Shown here: positions 36,416 to 45,592 of the stretch, one piece after another
Position numbering within the stretch: position 1 is the first letter of the stretch
How the letters are laid out: each line of letters begins with the position of its first letter
Source: Burkholderia sp. S171
GTDB lineage: Bacteria; Pseudomonadota; Gammaproteobacteria; Burkholderiales; Burkholderiaceae
DNA length: 64,000 bases
Direction of reading: 5' to 3'
Assembly (NCBI RefSeq): GCF_009766085.1
Contig: NZ_LMUF01000038.1
Span: 1 to 64,000 of the forward strand
Notes under the pieces: generated by a model
Seen by the model: the letters and a program-made list of their open reading frames with translations, nothing else
Databases searched by the model: none
Told to the model about the DNA's origin: nothing
Program-made: the position numbers and the translations under genes

Positions 36416-37069
36416 ATGATCGACATGATTTCGGAACTGCAAAAGATACGTGGGCTGCGTGATCAATACGTGCCTGCAACCCAGACCTGCGTTATGGACC
36501 GCGCGATCGAAGATTTGATCTCGTCTGAAATTCGCGAATCTAGTTTGAAAGCCGGAGATCGCATCCCTGACTTCATTCTGCCTGACAGTCGCGGAAATTT
36601 GGTTAATGTGCGAGCATTACTGGACAATGGTCCCGTCGTTCTTAGCTTCTTTCGCGGGAGTTGGTGCCCATATTGCAACATCGAATTGCGGGCGTTACAG
36701 CAGGCGAGTCCTCAAATCGCAGAACTAGGTGCAACAATCGTGGCAGTGTCTCCAGAGTATCCCGATATGCGAGTTACTCCAGACGACGCTATTCCATTGA
36801 CGTTTCCATTGCTCTTTGACTTCGGAAACAAGGTCGCAAGGCTTTTCGGAATAGTCTACGAGATGCCTGAAGATCTTTTGGATGTATATCGACAAAGAGG
36901 CCACGACCTCGAAATAGTAAATGGATCATTGGGCTCGAACACATTGGCGTTGCCAGCGACCTTTGTCATCGACCAGAGCAGAACTATCCGTCTGGCCTTC
37001 GTCGACGAGGACTATTCAAGGCGCCTCGCGATTGACGACATTTTGGTCGCACTCGGCAAACGCTCATGA
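36416..37069 (+). CDS. AhpC/TSA-family peroxiredoxin-like protein
   Basis: 217 residues from the ATG at 36416 (AAGAGGT upstream). The thioredoxin-fold core has the redox motif FFRGSWCPYCNIELRAL with Cys84 and Cys87, the pattern of the peroxiredoxin-like subgroup with WCPYC. The first 45 residues form a helical extension. It reduces peroxide or disulfides in the cytosol. Its stop overlaps the start of the universal-stress gene (ATGA), so they are one operon, 133 bp after the GMC oxidoreductase. Confidence 0.92.
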   Translation: MIDMISELQKIRGLRDQYVPATQTCVMDRAIEDLISSEIRESSLKAGDRIPDFILPDSRGNLVNVRALLDNGPVVLSFFRGSWCPYCNIELRALQQASPQIAELGATIVAVSPEYPDMRVTPDDAIPLTFPLLFDFGNKVARLFGIVYEMPEDLLDVYRQRGHDLEIVNGSLGSNTLALPATFVIDQSRTIRLAFVDEDYSRRLAIDDILVALGKRS

Positions 37070-37569
37070 GCGCCGGGGCAACGCATCCACGGCACAAGCC
37101 GCCGGAACGGATTGAGTCATGTTATTCCCCTTTTTGCGTTCTCCTTGTTTTCGATGCGACCGACGAAGGCCAGGTGGCACTCGAGCGCTGCTCGGAACTT
37201 TCGGTTGCACTGTCGGCACACGTTAATGTCATGTCCGTCGTTGATACGGCTAGCTCAAATGCGGCCTGCGGGGGTCATCTTTCAGATCTTGGTCACACCT
37301 ACCTGGAAGAGGTTGCCCGACGCGCGCTGAAAACGGCGATCGATCATTTAACAAACAAGGGCATCACCGCGAACGGCAAAGTTGCCTTCGGGCGCACAGT
37401 GGACACAATTACCCGTTATGCCGAAGCCTTAGCTCCAGACATCGTAATCGTGGGTCATCGTCCGCGAAATGCAGCTCCGCGCTGGTGGCGCGATCGACCT
37501 GTACACGCGGATCTCGCAGAGCGCCTGCATGGATCCACCATCGTCACGGTCACCCTGCCGTCTGGATGA
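37066..37569 (+). CDS. Universal stress protein (UspA family)
   Basis: 167 residues; translation is coupled to the peroxiredoxin by a four-base overlap. A UspA fold is indicated by the N-terminal strand CVLLVFDATDEGQVALERCSEL, the DIVIVGHRPRN strand-loop and the terminal STIVTVTLPSG. The classical ATP-binding GxxGxxxxxxxxxS stretch is not well kept (GHRPRN... only). A cytosolic stress protein, probably co-induced with the peroxiredoxin. Confidence 0.82.
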   Translation: MSAGATHPRHKPPERIESCYSPFCVLLVFDATDEGQVALERCSELSVALSAHVNVMSVVDTASSNAACGGHLSDLGHTYLEEVARRALKTAIDHLTNKGITANGKVAFGRTVDTITRYAEALAPDIVIVGHRPRNAAPRWWRDRPVHADLAERLHGSTIVTVTLPSG

Positions 37570-37893
37570 CGCCGTATTGCAAATCGTTGCGCCTTGGGCT
37601 GAAACGGACGTGTGCCGAAAACCAGCTTTCATCTAGATATCGCGTGTTGCGTTTATACACGTTAGTTCTTCGTGGGGCCGTCGTCTCTGTACTACGGCTA
37701 TCAAATATCCTTGAATTTTCGTTGCCTATTGATATCGTCGTCACAAACTGGCGCGGCGTGCATATCTCACGACTGAAACAGATGCACGCTAATAAAACTT
37801 TGTCCGACGTGTGCTTCTTTCCGCGACGACAACTCAGGCGAACCTTGAGATGTACGCCAAGTTCTGCAACCGGCATATTAAATTGGAGTCGTC
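37570..37893. other. Intergenic, no gene supported
   Basis: 324 bases before the alpha/beta hydrolase gene; probably holds its promoter. No recognisable feature. Confidence 0.45.
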
Positions 37894-38673
37894 ATGGTAC
37901 TGGAAAGTGAGAATCAAGATTCATGCACTAAAGAGCCCTCAACTTTCGTTCTCGTGCACGGCGCTTGGCATGGCGGCTGGTGTTATCGCTATACTGCACA
38001 GGCGCTCCGCGAATCCGGTCATACCGTCTATACCCCAACGTTCACAGGCCTTGGGGAGCGGGCACATCTAAATACCTATGCTGTCACACTCGAAACGCAC
38101 ATCCGTGATGTGTGTGGTGTTTTGGATGCGGAAGAGCTTTCCAACGTTATCCTTGTGGGCCACTCCTATGGCGGCATGGTTATTACTGGCGTGGCTGATC
38201 GCATGAGCGATCGCATCAAAACGTTAGTGTACTTGGATGCCTTCGTGCCCGAGCATGCACAATCGTTCAACGACTGCATTCAGCTGACGCTGTCCGAAGA
38301 GAACGCTGCCGCGTATCTATCCGCTTTTCAAGCAAACGCAATGGTCGACAACTGTGGGCTGACGCTGCCGGTCCCAGCGGCCGCCTTCAATGTCGAGATG
38401 GGTAGTCGCGCTTGGATAGACCGCCGTTGCACACCTCAGGCATTCGCTACATTCGAAAATCAACTTCTCCTCACCGGCCGCGGAGCGGCAATCAAATCTC
38501 GCCTGTTTATCCTTGCCGAAGGTTGGGATCCCAGCCCTTTTCCGTATTATGCGAAGCGGTTCATTGGAAAACCAGATTGGCGTGTCTCCAAGCTCCCGTG
38601 CGGCCATGATGCGATGGTTGACATGCCGCTTGAGCTTGCCGCTCTTCTCATGGACGTTATTGCTGACGCTTGA
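37894..38673 (+). CDS. Alpha/beta-hydrolase (esterase/hydroxynitrile-lyase-like)
   Basis: 259 residues. The oxyanion motif is LVHGAWHGGWC (20-30), the nucleophile elbow GHSYGGM has Ser91, and the catalytic His is His238 in LPCGHDAMVDMP. TGLGERAHL after strand 3 is a hallmark of the EstC/salicylate-esterase/hydroxynitrile-lyase branch. It probably hydrolyses a small ester in the cytosol. A LysR gene follows 90 bp downstream on the same strand. Confidence 0.9.
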   Translation: MVLESENQDSCTKEPSTFVLVHGAWHGGWCYRYTAQALRESGHTVYTPTFTGLGERAHLNTYAVTLETHIRDVCGVLDAEELSNVILVGHSYGGMVITGVADRMSDRIKTLVYLDAFVPEHAQSFNDCIQLTLSEENAAAYLSAFQANAMVDNCGLTLPVPAAAFNVEMGSRAWIDRRCTPQAFATFENQLLLTGRGAAIKSRLFILAEGWDPSPFPYYAKRFIGKPDWRVSKLPCGHDAMVDMPLELAALLMDVIADA

Positions 38674-38764
38674 CTTGGGGAAGAAAACGTCGGGCTTTCC
38701 ATTTTGCCTCGTCTGATAATAACATTGAGCCGCTTGAGCAAAAGTGGCGGAGAAGGACCAATGA

Positions 38765-39646
38765 ATGAAGAACCTTAGTCAATTGCTTCATTTTACGTCT
38801 GTGGTTAAGCACGGAAGCTTCGCACTAGCAGCACGTGAACTGAGCCTCGCACCATCATCTGTGGCTAAGAGCGTGGGGCGGCTAGAACAGAGCCTTGATA
38901 CACGGCTCTTTCATCGAACGACCCGCTCGGTCCACTTGACTGCCGAGGGACAGCAGTTATATGCGAAATGCTCGAGGTTGCTTGACGAGATCGAAGCGCT
39001 GGAACTGCGCGATTTAGGAACCAAGGTAGAGCCCACAGGCGCATTGCGCATTGGCGCTCCAATCGCCTATGGTACGCGCGTCATACTTCCGATTCTGACA
39101 GACCTTCAGCGAACCCATCCAGCCCTCGATATCGACTTGCGCCTGTCTGACGAGAGAGTCGACTTGCTTGCGGACGGACTGGACGCCGTGATCCGGTTTG
39201 GCAAACTTGATGATTCGAGCATGATTAGCCGTCAAATCGATTCGCAAGAGCTCGTCCTATGCGCAAGTCCTGCATACCTTGCTTTACATGCACCGATCCG
39301 ACGGGTCGCGGACTTAAATTGTCACTTGTTGGTGACGTTCCGATTGCCAACAACAGGCCGCGATCGGCCGGTTGAATTAATTGAAGGCGGCAAAAAAGTC
39401 ACGCTTTCCCCATCTTCGCGGTTTCATATCAATCATGGCGATGCACTTGCCGAAGCCGCATTGCTCGGAGCTGGCTTGGCGCAGACGCCCGAATTCATGG
39501 TGCGCCAGCACTTAGAACGTGGTGCTCTTGTTGAACTGCTTCCGCAATGCCGGCCTACCTCGCTATCTGTCAGTCTAGTACTACCTGGCGCCCGCACACG
39601 TCCTTCTCGGGTTCAGGCGCTGATCGATGCGCTTACCCGCGATTGA
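38765..39646 (+). CDS. LysR-family transcriptional regulator
   Basis: 293 residues. The N-terminal helix-turn-helix reads FALAARELSLAPSSVAKSVGRLEQ and then LDTRLFHRTTRSVHLTAEG, followed by the effector domain with the linker PTGALRIGAPIAYG. This belongs to the large CrgA/DsdC-like LysR group. It is co-directional with the hydrolase. The IS3 remnant begins within about 15 bases of its stop codon. Confidence 0.92.
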   Translation: MKNLSQLLHFTSVVKHGSFALAARELSLAPSSVAKSVGRLEQSLDTRLFHRTTRSVHLTAEGQQLYAKCSRLLDEIEALELRDLGTKVEPTGALRIGAPIAYGTRVILPILTDLQRTHPALDIDLRLSDERVDLLADGLDAVIRFGKLDDSSMISRQIDSQELVLCASPAYLALHAPIRRVADLNCHLLVTFRLPTTGRDRPVELIEGGKKVTLSPSSRFHINHGDALAEAALLGAGLAQTPEFMVRQHLERGALVELLPQCRPTSLSVSLVLPGARTRPSRVQALIDALTRD

Positions 39647-39765
39647 AACACCATTCTGTGTCTGACATAGAAGGCAGGGGGTGCGGACAAAATGTTGGAC
39701 TACCTGGATGTAGTCCATGCTCGTACAAAGACCGCGTTCAAGCGGTTCGGCTCTATCTGAAGTTG

Positions 39766-39773
39766 GGAAAACG
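39766..39773. repeat. IS66 target-site duplication, left copy
   Basis: ggaaaacg directly abuts the left terminal gtaagcacccggcaa. An identical octamer abuts the right end (42203-42210). Confidence 0.9.
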
Positions 39774-39851
39774 GTAAGCACCCGGCAATCTCATCTGGTT
39801 TTCTATTCTTTGGCGTAAGAGCATACGTTTCCACGATCAGGAAGCGGACAC

Positions 39852-40247
39852 GTGCACACTATTTCCCAAGACATTCCGACCGGGCGCACACGGCGCACCT
39901 ACAGCACCTCGTTTAAGTCAGAGCTTATCGAACAATGTCGCCAGGTCGGCGTCTCATGTTCAGCCGTGGCGATTTCGCATGGTCTGAACCCCAATGTGCT
40001 GCGGCGTTGGATTAAAGATGCCGCCGATTCCAGCGACGCTGCGCCGCCTGCACCCAAATCGGTTGTTGTCGACGTAAAGCCTGCCTTCGTCGCGTTGCCA
40101 ATGACCGTGCCGATAGCTCAAGCGCCCGACGCGGCGCAAGCGAACGTGCGAATCGACATTCAGCGCAACGGCACAACCGTGTCGGTGCTGTGGCCGCACT
40201 TTTGTTTGAGCGACAGCGCAGCTTGGATTCGGGAGGTGCTGCGATGA
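39852..40247 (+). CDS. tnpA: IS66 TnpA (HTH accessory protein)
   Basis: 131 residues, GTG start. It shows the transposase IS66 Orf1 pattern: an N-terminal basic region (RRTYSTSFKSELIEQCRQ), the helix-turn-helix AVAISHGLNPNVLRRWIK and a variable proline-rich C-terminus. It presumably binds the element ends. Its stop overlaps the TnpB start (ATGA). Confidence 0.93.
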   Translation: MHTISQDIPTGRTRRTYSTSFKSELIEQCRQVGVSCSAVAISHGLNPNVLRRWIKDAADSSDAAPPAPKSVVVDVKPAFVALPMTVPIAQAPDAAQANVRIDIQRNGTTVSVLWPHFCLSDSAAWIREVLR

Positions 40248-40579
40248 TCCGCATCGACGCCATTTGGCTTGCGACTGAACCTCTCGATATGCGTGCCGGC
40301 GCCGATACCATTCTTACGCGCGTGGTGAAGGTATTTGGGTCCGCACGGCCTCACCATGCGTATCTGTTTGCCAATCAGCGCTCGACGCGCATGAAGGTCC
40401 TGGTGTACGACGGATTTGGCGTCTGGCTTGCTGCACGGCGCTTGAACAAAGGTCATTTCGTTTGGGCCAATGGCCATAGTGAGGTCGCTGAGACATTGAA
40501 TCCTGAGCAATTGCGCGCACTCGTGATCGGGCTGCCCTGGCAGACGTTGGCGCACGACCACGTAATCGCGGTGGTATAG
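40244..40579 (+). CDS. tnpB: IS66 TnpB (Orf2)
   Basis: 111 residues from the ATG at 40244, coupled to tnpA by a four-base overlap; a longer frame from 40190 is not needed. The hallmarks are MRAGADTILTRVVKVFG, AYLFANQRSTRMKVLVYDGFGVWLAARRLNKGHF in part, and the final PWQTLAHD. Required for IS66 transposition in known members; function unknown. Confidence 0.95.
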   Translation: MIRIDAIWLATEPLDMRAGADTILTRVVKVFGSARPHHAYLFANQRSTRMKVLVYDGFGVWLAARRLNKGHFVWANGHSEVAETLNPEQLRALVIGLPWQTLAHDHVIAVV

Positions 40580-40636
40580 CAAATGACGTAAACTGTTTCG
40601 ATTCCCCCAGCCTGCAGGTACTGGCAAACTTGGGGC

Positions 40637-42169
40637 ATGAATTCACCCACTGATCTCGATGCCCTGAACCCCGATCAACTGCGCGCACTCGCGCGGCAGT
40701 TGATGACCCAGGTCGACGAGAAGACGCGTGAATCGCACTACCGCCAAACGCGCATTGACCAGCTCACCCATGAGCTCTCGGTCATCAAACGCCTGCAATT
40801 CGGCAGACGTAGCGAACAGTTCACCGCCGAGCAGTTAAGCTTGCTCGACGAAGCGATTGATGAGGATTTGGCAGCGCTTGAGGCCGAGCTGGATGAACTG
40901 CGCTCGGACGCGCCGCAGGAGAAACCTCGCAAGCGGGCCAAACGCTTGCCGTTGCCGCCCCAGTTGCCCCGCACCGACATCCATCACGAGCCGACGGAGT
41001 TAACCTGCCCCTGTGGCTGCCAGCGCGTGCGTATTGGCGAGGATGTCAGCGAGAAGCTCGACTACGCTCCGGGCGTGTTCACTGTTGAGCGCCACATCCG
41101 TGGGAAGTGGGCATGTAAAGCGTGCGAGACGTTGATCCAGGCGCCGGTGCCACCGCATGTGATCGACAAAGGGATTCCGACGAATGGCTTGCTCGCGCAG
41201 GTGTTGGTTGCCAAATACGGCGACCACCTTCCTCTGTACCGGCAGGAACGCATCTTCGCCCGGGCTGGCCTAGCAATTCCACAATCGACGCTCGGCGGCT
41301 GGGTGGGCGTATGCGGTGTACGTTTGCAGCCCTTGGTCGACGCACTTCGCGAGGAACTGCTGCGCCACAGCGTCTTACATGCAGACGAAACGCCGGTGCG
41401 GATGTTGAGCCCCGGCAAAGGGAAGACGCATAGCGCCTATTTATGGGCCTACACGTCGACTCAGTTCGCAAAGGTGCGCGCGGTCGTGTACGAGTTCGCC
41501 GACGGCAGATCTGGCGAACATGCCCGCGCCTTCCTGGGCAACTGGCGTGGCAAGCTAGTCGTCGACGATTACAGCGGCTATAAAGCAGGATTCAAACTGG
41601 GCATCACGGAAATTGGCTGCATGGCGCACGCGCGGAGAAAATTCTTCGATCTGCATGCGAGCAAGAAGAGCCAGATCGCCGAGCAGGCATTGAAATTCTT
41701 CGTGGCGCTCTACGACGTGGAGCGCGAAGCCGCCGACTTAGACGCTGAGCAACGACGAGCGATTCGTGAGGAGCGAGGCCGGCCAATTGCGCAGGCGTTG
41801 CACGTCTGGATGCTCGCACAGCGCAAACTTGTCTCAGAGGGCTCGCCGATCGCCAAAGCACTGGACTACAACCTCAAGCGTTGGCAGGCGCTCACGCGCT
41901 ATCTCGACGATCCTCACGTGCCCATCGATAACAATCGAATCGAGAATCTGATTAGACCTTGGGCAATTGGACGGGCGAATTGGTTATTCGCAGGTTCTCT
42001 GCGCGCAGGTCAACGAGCTGCGGCCATTATGAGTCTGGTGCGTTCCGCACAGCTCAACGGGCACGACCCATACGCATACTTAAAAGACGTCCTCACGCGG
42101 CTGCCAACACAGCAGGCCGATAAGATCGCCGAATTGCTTCCGCATAACTGGGTACCAACTGTCCCCTGA
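40637..42169 (+). CDS. tnpC: IS66 TnpC transposase (DDE)
   Basis: 510 residues, full length. The order is an N-terminal coiled-coil (HYRQTRIDQLTHELSVIKRL), a zinc-finger region (CPCGCQ and WACKACE), and the catalytic core with first Asp in HADETPVRML, second in VVDDYSGYK and the Glu in NRIENLIRPWAIGRANW, then the conserved C-terminus MSLVRSAQLNGHDPYAYL. No disruption is seen, so the element may be active. Confidence 0.96.
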   Translation: MNSPTDLDALNPDQLRALARQLMTQVDEKTRESHYRQTRIDQLTHELSVIKRLQFGRRSEQFTAEQLSLLDEAIDEDLAALEAELDELRSDAPQEKPRKRAKRLPLPPQLPRTDIHHEPTELTCPCGCQRVRIGEDVSEKLDYAPGVFTVERHIRGKWACKACETLIQAPVPPHVIDKGIPTNGLLAQVLVAKYGDHLPLYRQERIFARAGLAIPQSTLGGWVGVCGVRLQPLVDALREELLRHSVLHADETPVRMLSPGKGKTHSAYLWAYTSTQFAKVRAVVYEFADGRSGEHARAFLGNWRGKLVVDDYSGYKAGFKLGITEIGCMAHARRKFFDLHASKKSQIAEQALKFFVALYDVEREAADLDAEQRRAIREERGRPIAQALHVWMLAQRKLVSEGSPIAKALDYNLKRWQALTRYLDDPHVPIDNNRIENLIRPWAIGRANWLFAGSLRAGQRAAAIMSLVRSAQLNGHDPYAYLKDVLTRLPTQQADKIAELLPHNWVPTVP

Positions 42170-42202
42170 TTGAGCTCACCCCTGACTTTGCCGGGCGCTT
42201 AC

Positions 42203-42210
42203 GGAAAACG
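42203..42210. repeat. IS66 target-site duplication, right copy
   Basis: ggaaaacg follows the right terminal repeat directly, identical to 39766-39773. Confidence 0.9.
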
Positions 42211-43370
42211 CATCAAGGTGACGATCAGGCAGTTGGGTTAGCCGACAAACATTTCCCGGAAGGCTTGGCATCGTGAATACGAACATTGTCATGAACTACG
42301 AGCTAGCTATGTTCGTGCTACGCCGAGGTATTCGGCCGAACAAAAGCAGGCTGCCGTCGATCATTGTCTGAGCCATGACCGTTGTGCCGCGGCAACCCTG
42401 AGGGCTTAGCGCACGCGTGGTTGCTCAGTAAACACGCGTGAGCGGGCCGTTGCTGTAAAGCGGGAAGAGCCAGCTACTCGGTCGAGAGGTTTCAGCATCC
42501 ATGAAACGCAAGAAGAAGCCAGCACCGGAACATGAGCGTGTGGAACTGGAACGACAGGTCGAATCGCTTCGACTCGACATCAAAAAGTTGCAGCTCGAGC
42601 ACGACATCCTCAAGAAGGCGATCGAACTGGCAAAAAAAAATGGGCATCGACCCGCCGCTCTTGGACAACCGGGAGAAGATGATGCTGGTTGATGCCCTGA
42701 AACAAAGCTATCCATTGCCAGAGCAGTTATCCGTCCTGAGGCTTGCCCGCAGTTCCTACTTCTATCACCGTGCACGTCTTCTCATCGCTGACAGGGATGC
42801 TGGCGCGCGTCGCGTCATCGCAGACATTTTCGAATGCAATCACCGCTGCTACGGCTATCGTCGAGCCCGCGCGGCATTGAGCAGACAGCAGGTGTTCATC
42901 TCGGAGAAGGTCGTGCGATGTTTGATGCGACACGAGGGTCTGGCCGCTGCCACGACCCGGCGACGTCGCTACGACTCCTATCGTAGAGAATTGAGCCCCA
43001 CGCCGGAAAATCCGATCAATCGTGATTTCCATGCAACCGCCCGAATCAAAAATTGCTCACCAACATCACCGAATTCCAGCTCCGAGCCGGCAAGGTGCAT
43101 CTGTCGCCGGTAATCGACTGCTTCGACGGTTTCGCTGTGAGCGGATCAATCCGCGCGCGACCAGATGCTAATCTCGTCGATACCATGATGGTCTGGCTGT
43201 CGAGTCGGTGGCTGATAACGATAAGCGGCCAGTAGTCCACTCCTCTCGCGGTGCGCACTCGTTGCCCGGAATGGCTATCCCGAATGCGCGATGCCCGGCT
43301 CGTTCGCTCGATGTCACGCAAAGGATGATCGCCCCATAACGCAGCACGTGGAGGCATCTTTGCGTCTTCG
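42203..43370 (+). pseudogene. IS3-family OrfA/OrfB remnant
   Basis: After an in-frame stop following IKVTIRQLG, the OrfA pieces continue (SYVRATPRY, then MKRKKKPAPEHERVELERQV with a leucine-zipper-like helix to 42692). A run of nine A at 42632-42640 looks like the programmed -1 frameshift site joining OrfA to OrfB. OrfB starts as KKMGIDPPLLDNREKMMLVD and shows RRVIADIFECNHRCYGYRR and EKVVRCLMRHEGL. A frameshift near 43050 moves it into the frame LTNITEFQLRAGKVHLSPVI, CFDGFAVSGSI, and further damage follows (VVHSSRGAH). At least three lesions make it inactive. Confidence 0.8.
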
Positions 43371-43699
43371 CGTCTGCAGATGACTGAGAACGGAACTGTC
43401 CCCAACAGATCCAGACCAAGACCGAGTTGCGTCATCGACCCTACCCAAGGCTCTCGACAATACGCATAGCTTACTCGGCAGACGGAACTTGCAGACCACC
43501 CCATACCCTATCGCTCTGCTATTACGCCGACAAGCCCAATGCGACTTTTTTAACGAAGCGAAAAGCCGATACGGCAGAAATGCGTGACACAAAGTATGGT
43601 CCGAAGGGGTTCCGCCGGTGAGTGCCCCTCGAAACTCCATATTGCGCGAAGAAAATTTGGCACTTCGCGCAACCGAGAATGGCCGGCAAAACTCGATTT
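43371..43699. other. Intergenic, possibly the IS3 element's unreadable end
   Basis: 329 bases between the decayed IS3 element and the SDR gene. No gene is supported on either strand; short frames lack motifs. Confidence 0.4.
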
Positions 43700-44446
43700 C
43701 TAGATCTGTGCAGTGCCACCGTCGACAAAAAGTTCGATGCCGTTGATAAAACTCGCTTCTTGAGATGCTAGGAATAGCGCCGCGTTAGCGACGTCCTCTG
43801 GTTCGCCAACACGTCCTGAAGGCACGCCATTGATCACTCCTTGCATCACCGCTTCCAGATTCTCCGCAGGCAACATCGAGAAAAGCCCCGGTGTGCGCGT
43901 CGGGCCAGGGCTGACCACATTGACCCTAATGCGACGCGGGCGCAGATCCAAGATCCAGCTCCTTGCAAGGCTGCGAACCGCTGCCTTAGTGGCGCTGTAA
44001 ATCCCCAACATCGGTGTGCCGACGATCGACACCATCGAACCGGTTAGTATTATCGATCCCCCATCGGTCATAAGAGGCAATGCTTTTTGCACCGTAAAGA
44101 CGGTGCCTTTGACGTTAGTTGAGAGCATTTGATCGACATGGCCTTCCGTTACGGCGTCGATCGGCGCATAAGATCCGCAGGCTGCGTTGGCGCAGAGAAT
44201 GTCGATGTGTCCCGTTTCGTCTTTCACAAGTCCATACAGACGGTCGAGATCCGCCATAACGCTTACATCGCCACAAACTCCGGTTATACCTTTCCCTATA
44301 CCCTGAACGGCTGCGTCTAATTCCGTCTGACGTCGAGACATGATAAAAACGGTTGCGCCTTCGGCAACAAACCGCTTCGCAATCGCATACCCAATGCCTG
44401 CACTACCACCGGTAACGACTGCTACCTTTCCTACAAGCTTTTTCAT
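43700..44446 (-). CDS. Short-chain dehydrogenase/reductase (SDR)
   Basis: 248 residues from the ATG at 44446. It has the cofactor motif TGGSAGIGYAIA, NAACG (a variant of NNAG), the active-site Ser in ILTGSMVS, the catalytic Tyr-Lys in YSATKAA, and FINGIELFVDGGTAQI at the end. This is a classical cytosolic NAD(P)-dependent alcohol/ketone dehydrogenase. The frame continues upstream into the IS5 element, but that part is not native: the IS inserted eight bases before the ATG, removing the original leader. Expression now depends on readthrough or IS-borne signals. Confidence 0.93.
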   Translation of the reverse strand: MKKLVGKVAVVTGGSAGIGYAIAKRFVAEGATVFIMSRRQTELDAAVQGIGKGITGVCGDVSVMADLDRLYGLVKDETGHIDILCANAACGSYAPIDAVTEGHVDQMLSTNVKGTVFTVQKALPLMTDGGSIILTGSMVSIVGTPMLGIYSATKAAVRSLARSWILDLRPRRIRVNVVSPGPTRTPGLFSMLPAENLEAVMQGVINGVPSGRVGEPEDVANAALFLASQEASFINGIELFVDGGTAQI

Positions 44447-44454
44447 GTTTGGGT
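44446..44454. repeat. IS5-element target-site duplication, left copy
   Basis: tgtttgggt, identical to 45584-45592. Its first base is part of the SDR start codon on the minus strand. Confidence 0.88.
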
Positions 44455-45583
44455 GGCGTTGTTGCAAAAATAGATGGTGCAGGCGAGCGTTCACCCGCGA
44501 TCCTAAATTCATGAGATACGCACGGACTGCGGGCGTGCAAGTGTGACCATATGGTTGATGATGCCAACACGGATGGCGACCTCCGTCGCTTGCGAACGTA
44601 TGCATCGCGCCGAAAGACAATTCCCTGTGAGCGTTTTATAGCGGTACATCGTATTTTCGATCAGCGAACGTCGGTGGTAGCCGCTGCGCTTCTTCCATTC
44701 GTCTCGGCCGTCTCGCGCAATACCGTTGATGGATTCATTTCGCCAGCTTGCTCCGGGTATGCTTTCCGACCAAGGTTTCGCGCCCTCGCGCGGCGGAATC
44801 GACGGCGTAGCGCCGCGCTCGGTGATCGCCTTGTGGCACTGCTTTGTATCGTATGCACCGTCACCGCCTATCGTATCGATGGGTTCATCGACAGGAATCT
44901 GCGCCAACAAACCGGGCAATGCACTTGCGTCGTCGACATCCTGATGCGTCATCAGCGCCGCGCGTATCTGACCCGTCTTTACGTCCAGTCCCAGATGGAC
45001 CTTACGCCACGTGCGCCGCTTCGAGTAGCCGTGCTTGCGCACCTTCCATTCGCCTTCGCCGTAGAGCTTCACGCCCGTGCTATCGACAACCAGATGAACC
45101 GGTTCCCCGCTCGACATCTCGGGCAATCTCACCTGCAGGTGCTGTGCGCGGCGGCTCAGCGTCGTATAGTTGGGCACAATCAGGTTCGCAAACGCAAGTT
45201 CACGAAGGCTTTGCACAAAGCCCTGAAAGGCTCGAAGCGTCAAATGATAAACGTGCTTAAGCGTAAGCACGGCCTGAATCATGGCGTCCGAGTAGACCTG
45301 CGGCCTACCGCGTCTGACAGGCCCCGCTTCGCTCCCACTCCTGAATGCGCTTTCGTCAATCCACATGGTCAAGCTGCCTCGGGCGATCAGCCCGGCGTTG
45401 TACTCCGACCAGTTCCTGACTCGATAAACGCCTTTCGGCTCGAGGCTCTTGCGTTTGTCCTTGCGCATCTTCCCGCCAAATATCGAGAATCTACGCAGTT
45501 CCTCATTGAGTTAACAGAGGCAGTGCCAAGACCGTTGCGCGTAAACGTCATCTCTGCACCGATCTCTTTATTGCAACAACGCC
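44455..45583 (-). mobile_element. IS5-family element, IS903 group (1129 bp)
   Basis: Terminal inverted repeats begin ggcgttgttgcaa at both ends (15 of 18 positions match) and resemble the IS903 end (ggctttgttgaa). The flanking duplication is exactly nine bases, the length typical of the IS903 group. It holds a single intact transposase gene, so it looks complete and recent. Confidence 0.92.
44509..45468 (-). CDS. IS5-family (IS903-group) transposase
   Basis: 319 residues, close to IS903 transposases. The catalytic residues are visible as Asp in LVVDSTGVKLYG, Asp in GGDGAYDTKQC and Glu in SLIENTMYRYK, with the conserved RRTWRKVHLGLDVKTGQI between. The N-terminal region includes RNWSEYNAGLIARGSLTMWI, standard for this group. 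Intact, so the element may be mobile. Confidence 0.96.
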   Translation of the reverse strand: MRKDKRKSLEPKGVYRVRNWSEYNAGLIARGSLTMWIDESAFRSGSEAGPVRRGRPQVYSDAMIQAVLTLKHVYHLTLRAFQGFVQSLRELAFANLIVPNYTTLSRRAQHLQVRLPEMSSGEPVHLVVDSTGVKLYGEGEWKVRKHGYSKRRTWRKVHLGLDVKTGQIRAALMTHQDVDDASALPGLLAQIPVDEPIDTIGGDGAYDTKQCHKAITERGATPSIPPREGAKPWSESIPGASWRNESINGIARDGRDEWKKRSGYHRRSLIENTMYRYKTLTGNCLSARCIRSQATEVAIRVGIINHMVTLARPQSVRIS

Positions 45584-45592
45584 TGTTTGGGT
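45584..45592. repeat. IS5-element target-site duplication, right copy
   Basis: tgtttgggt, identical to 44446-44454. Confidence 0.88.

Larger units (their letters stand above)
39774..42202 (+). mobile_element. Complete IS66-family element (2429 bp)
   Basis: Terminal inverted repeats: left gtaagcacccggcaa, right (reverse complement) gtaagcgcccggcaa. Both ends carry the GTAAGC tip typical of IS66. An exact 8-bp duplication ggaaaacg flanks it, the family's standard length, which indicates a recent, complete insertion. It carries tnpA, tnpB and tnpC intact and in order, and lies in the OrfA reading frame of an IS3-family remnant. Confidence 0.95.
39657..43370 (+). mobile_element. Decayed IS3-family element split by an IS66 insertion (ends approximate)
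   Basis: Left fragment to 39773: a frame reading SYKDRVQAVRLYLKLGKR, the typical OrfA N-terminus, preceded by a hairpin tggactac...gtagtcca (39696-39717). The reading continues directly after the IS66 element as IKVTIRQLG and then a stop. The right fragment holds the OrfA zipper and OrfB pieces. The right end is not defined; similarity fades after about 43350. Confidence 0.75.
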
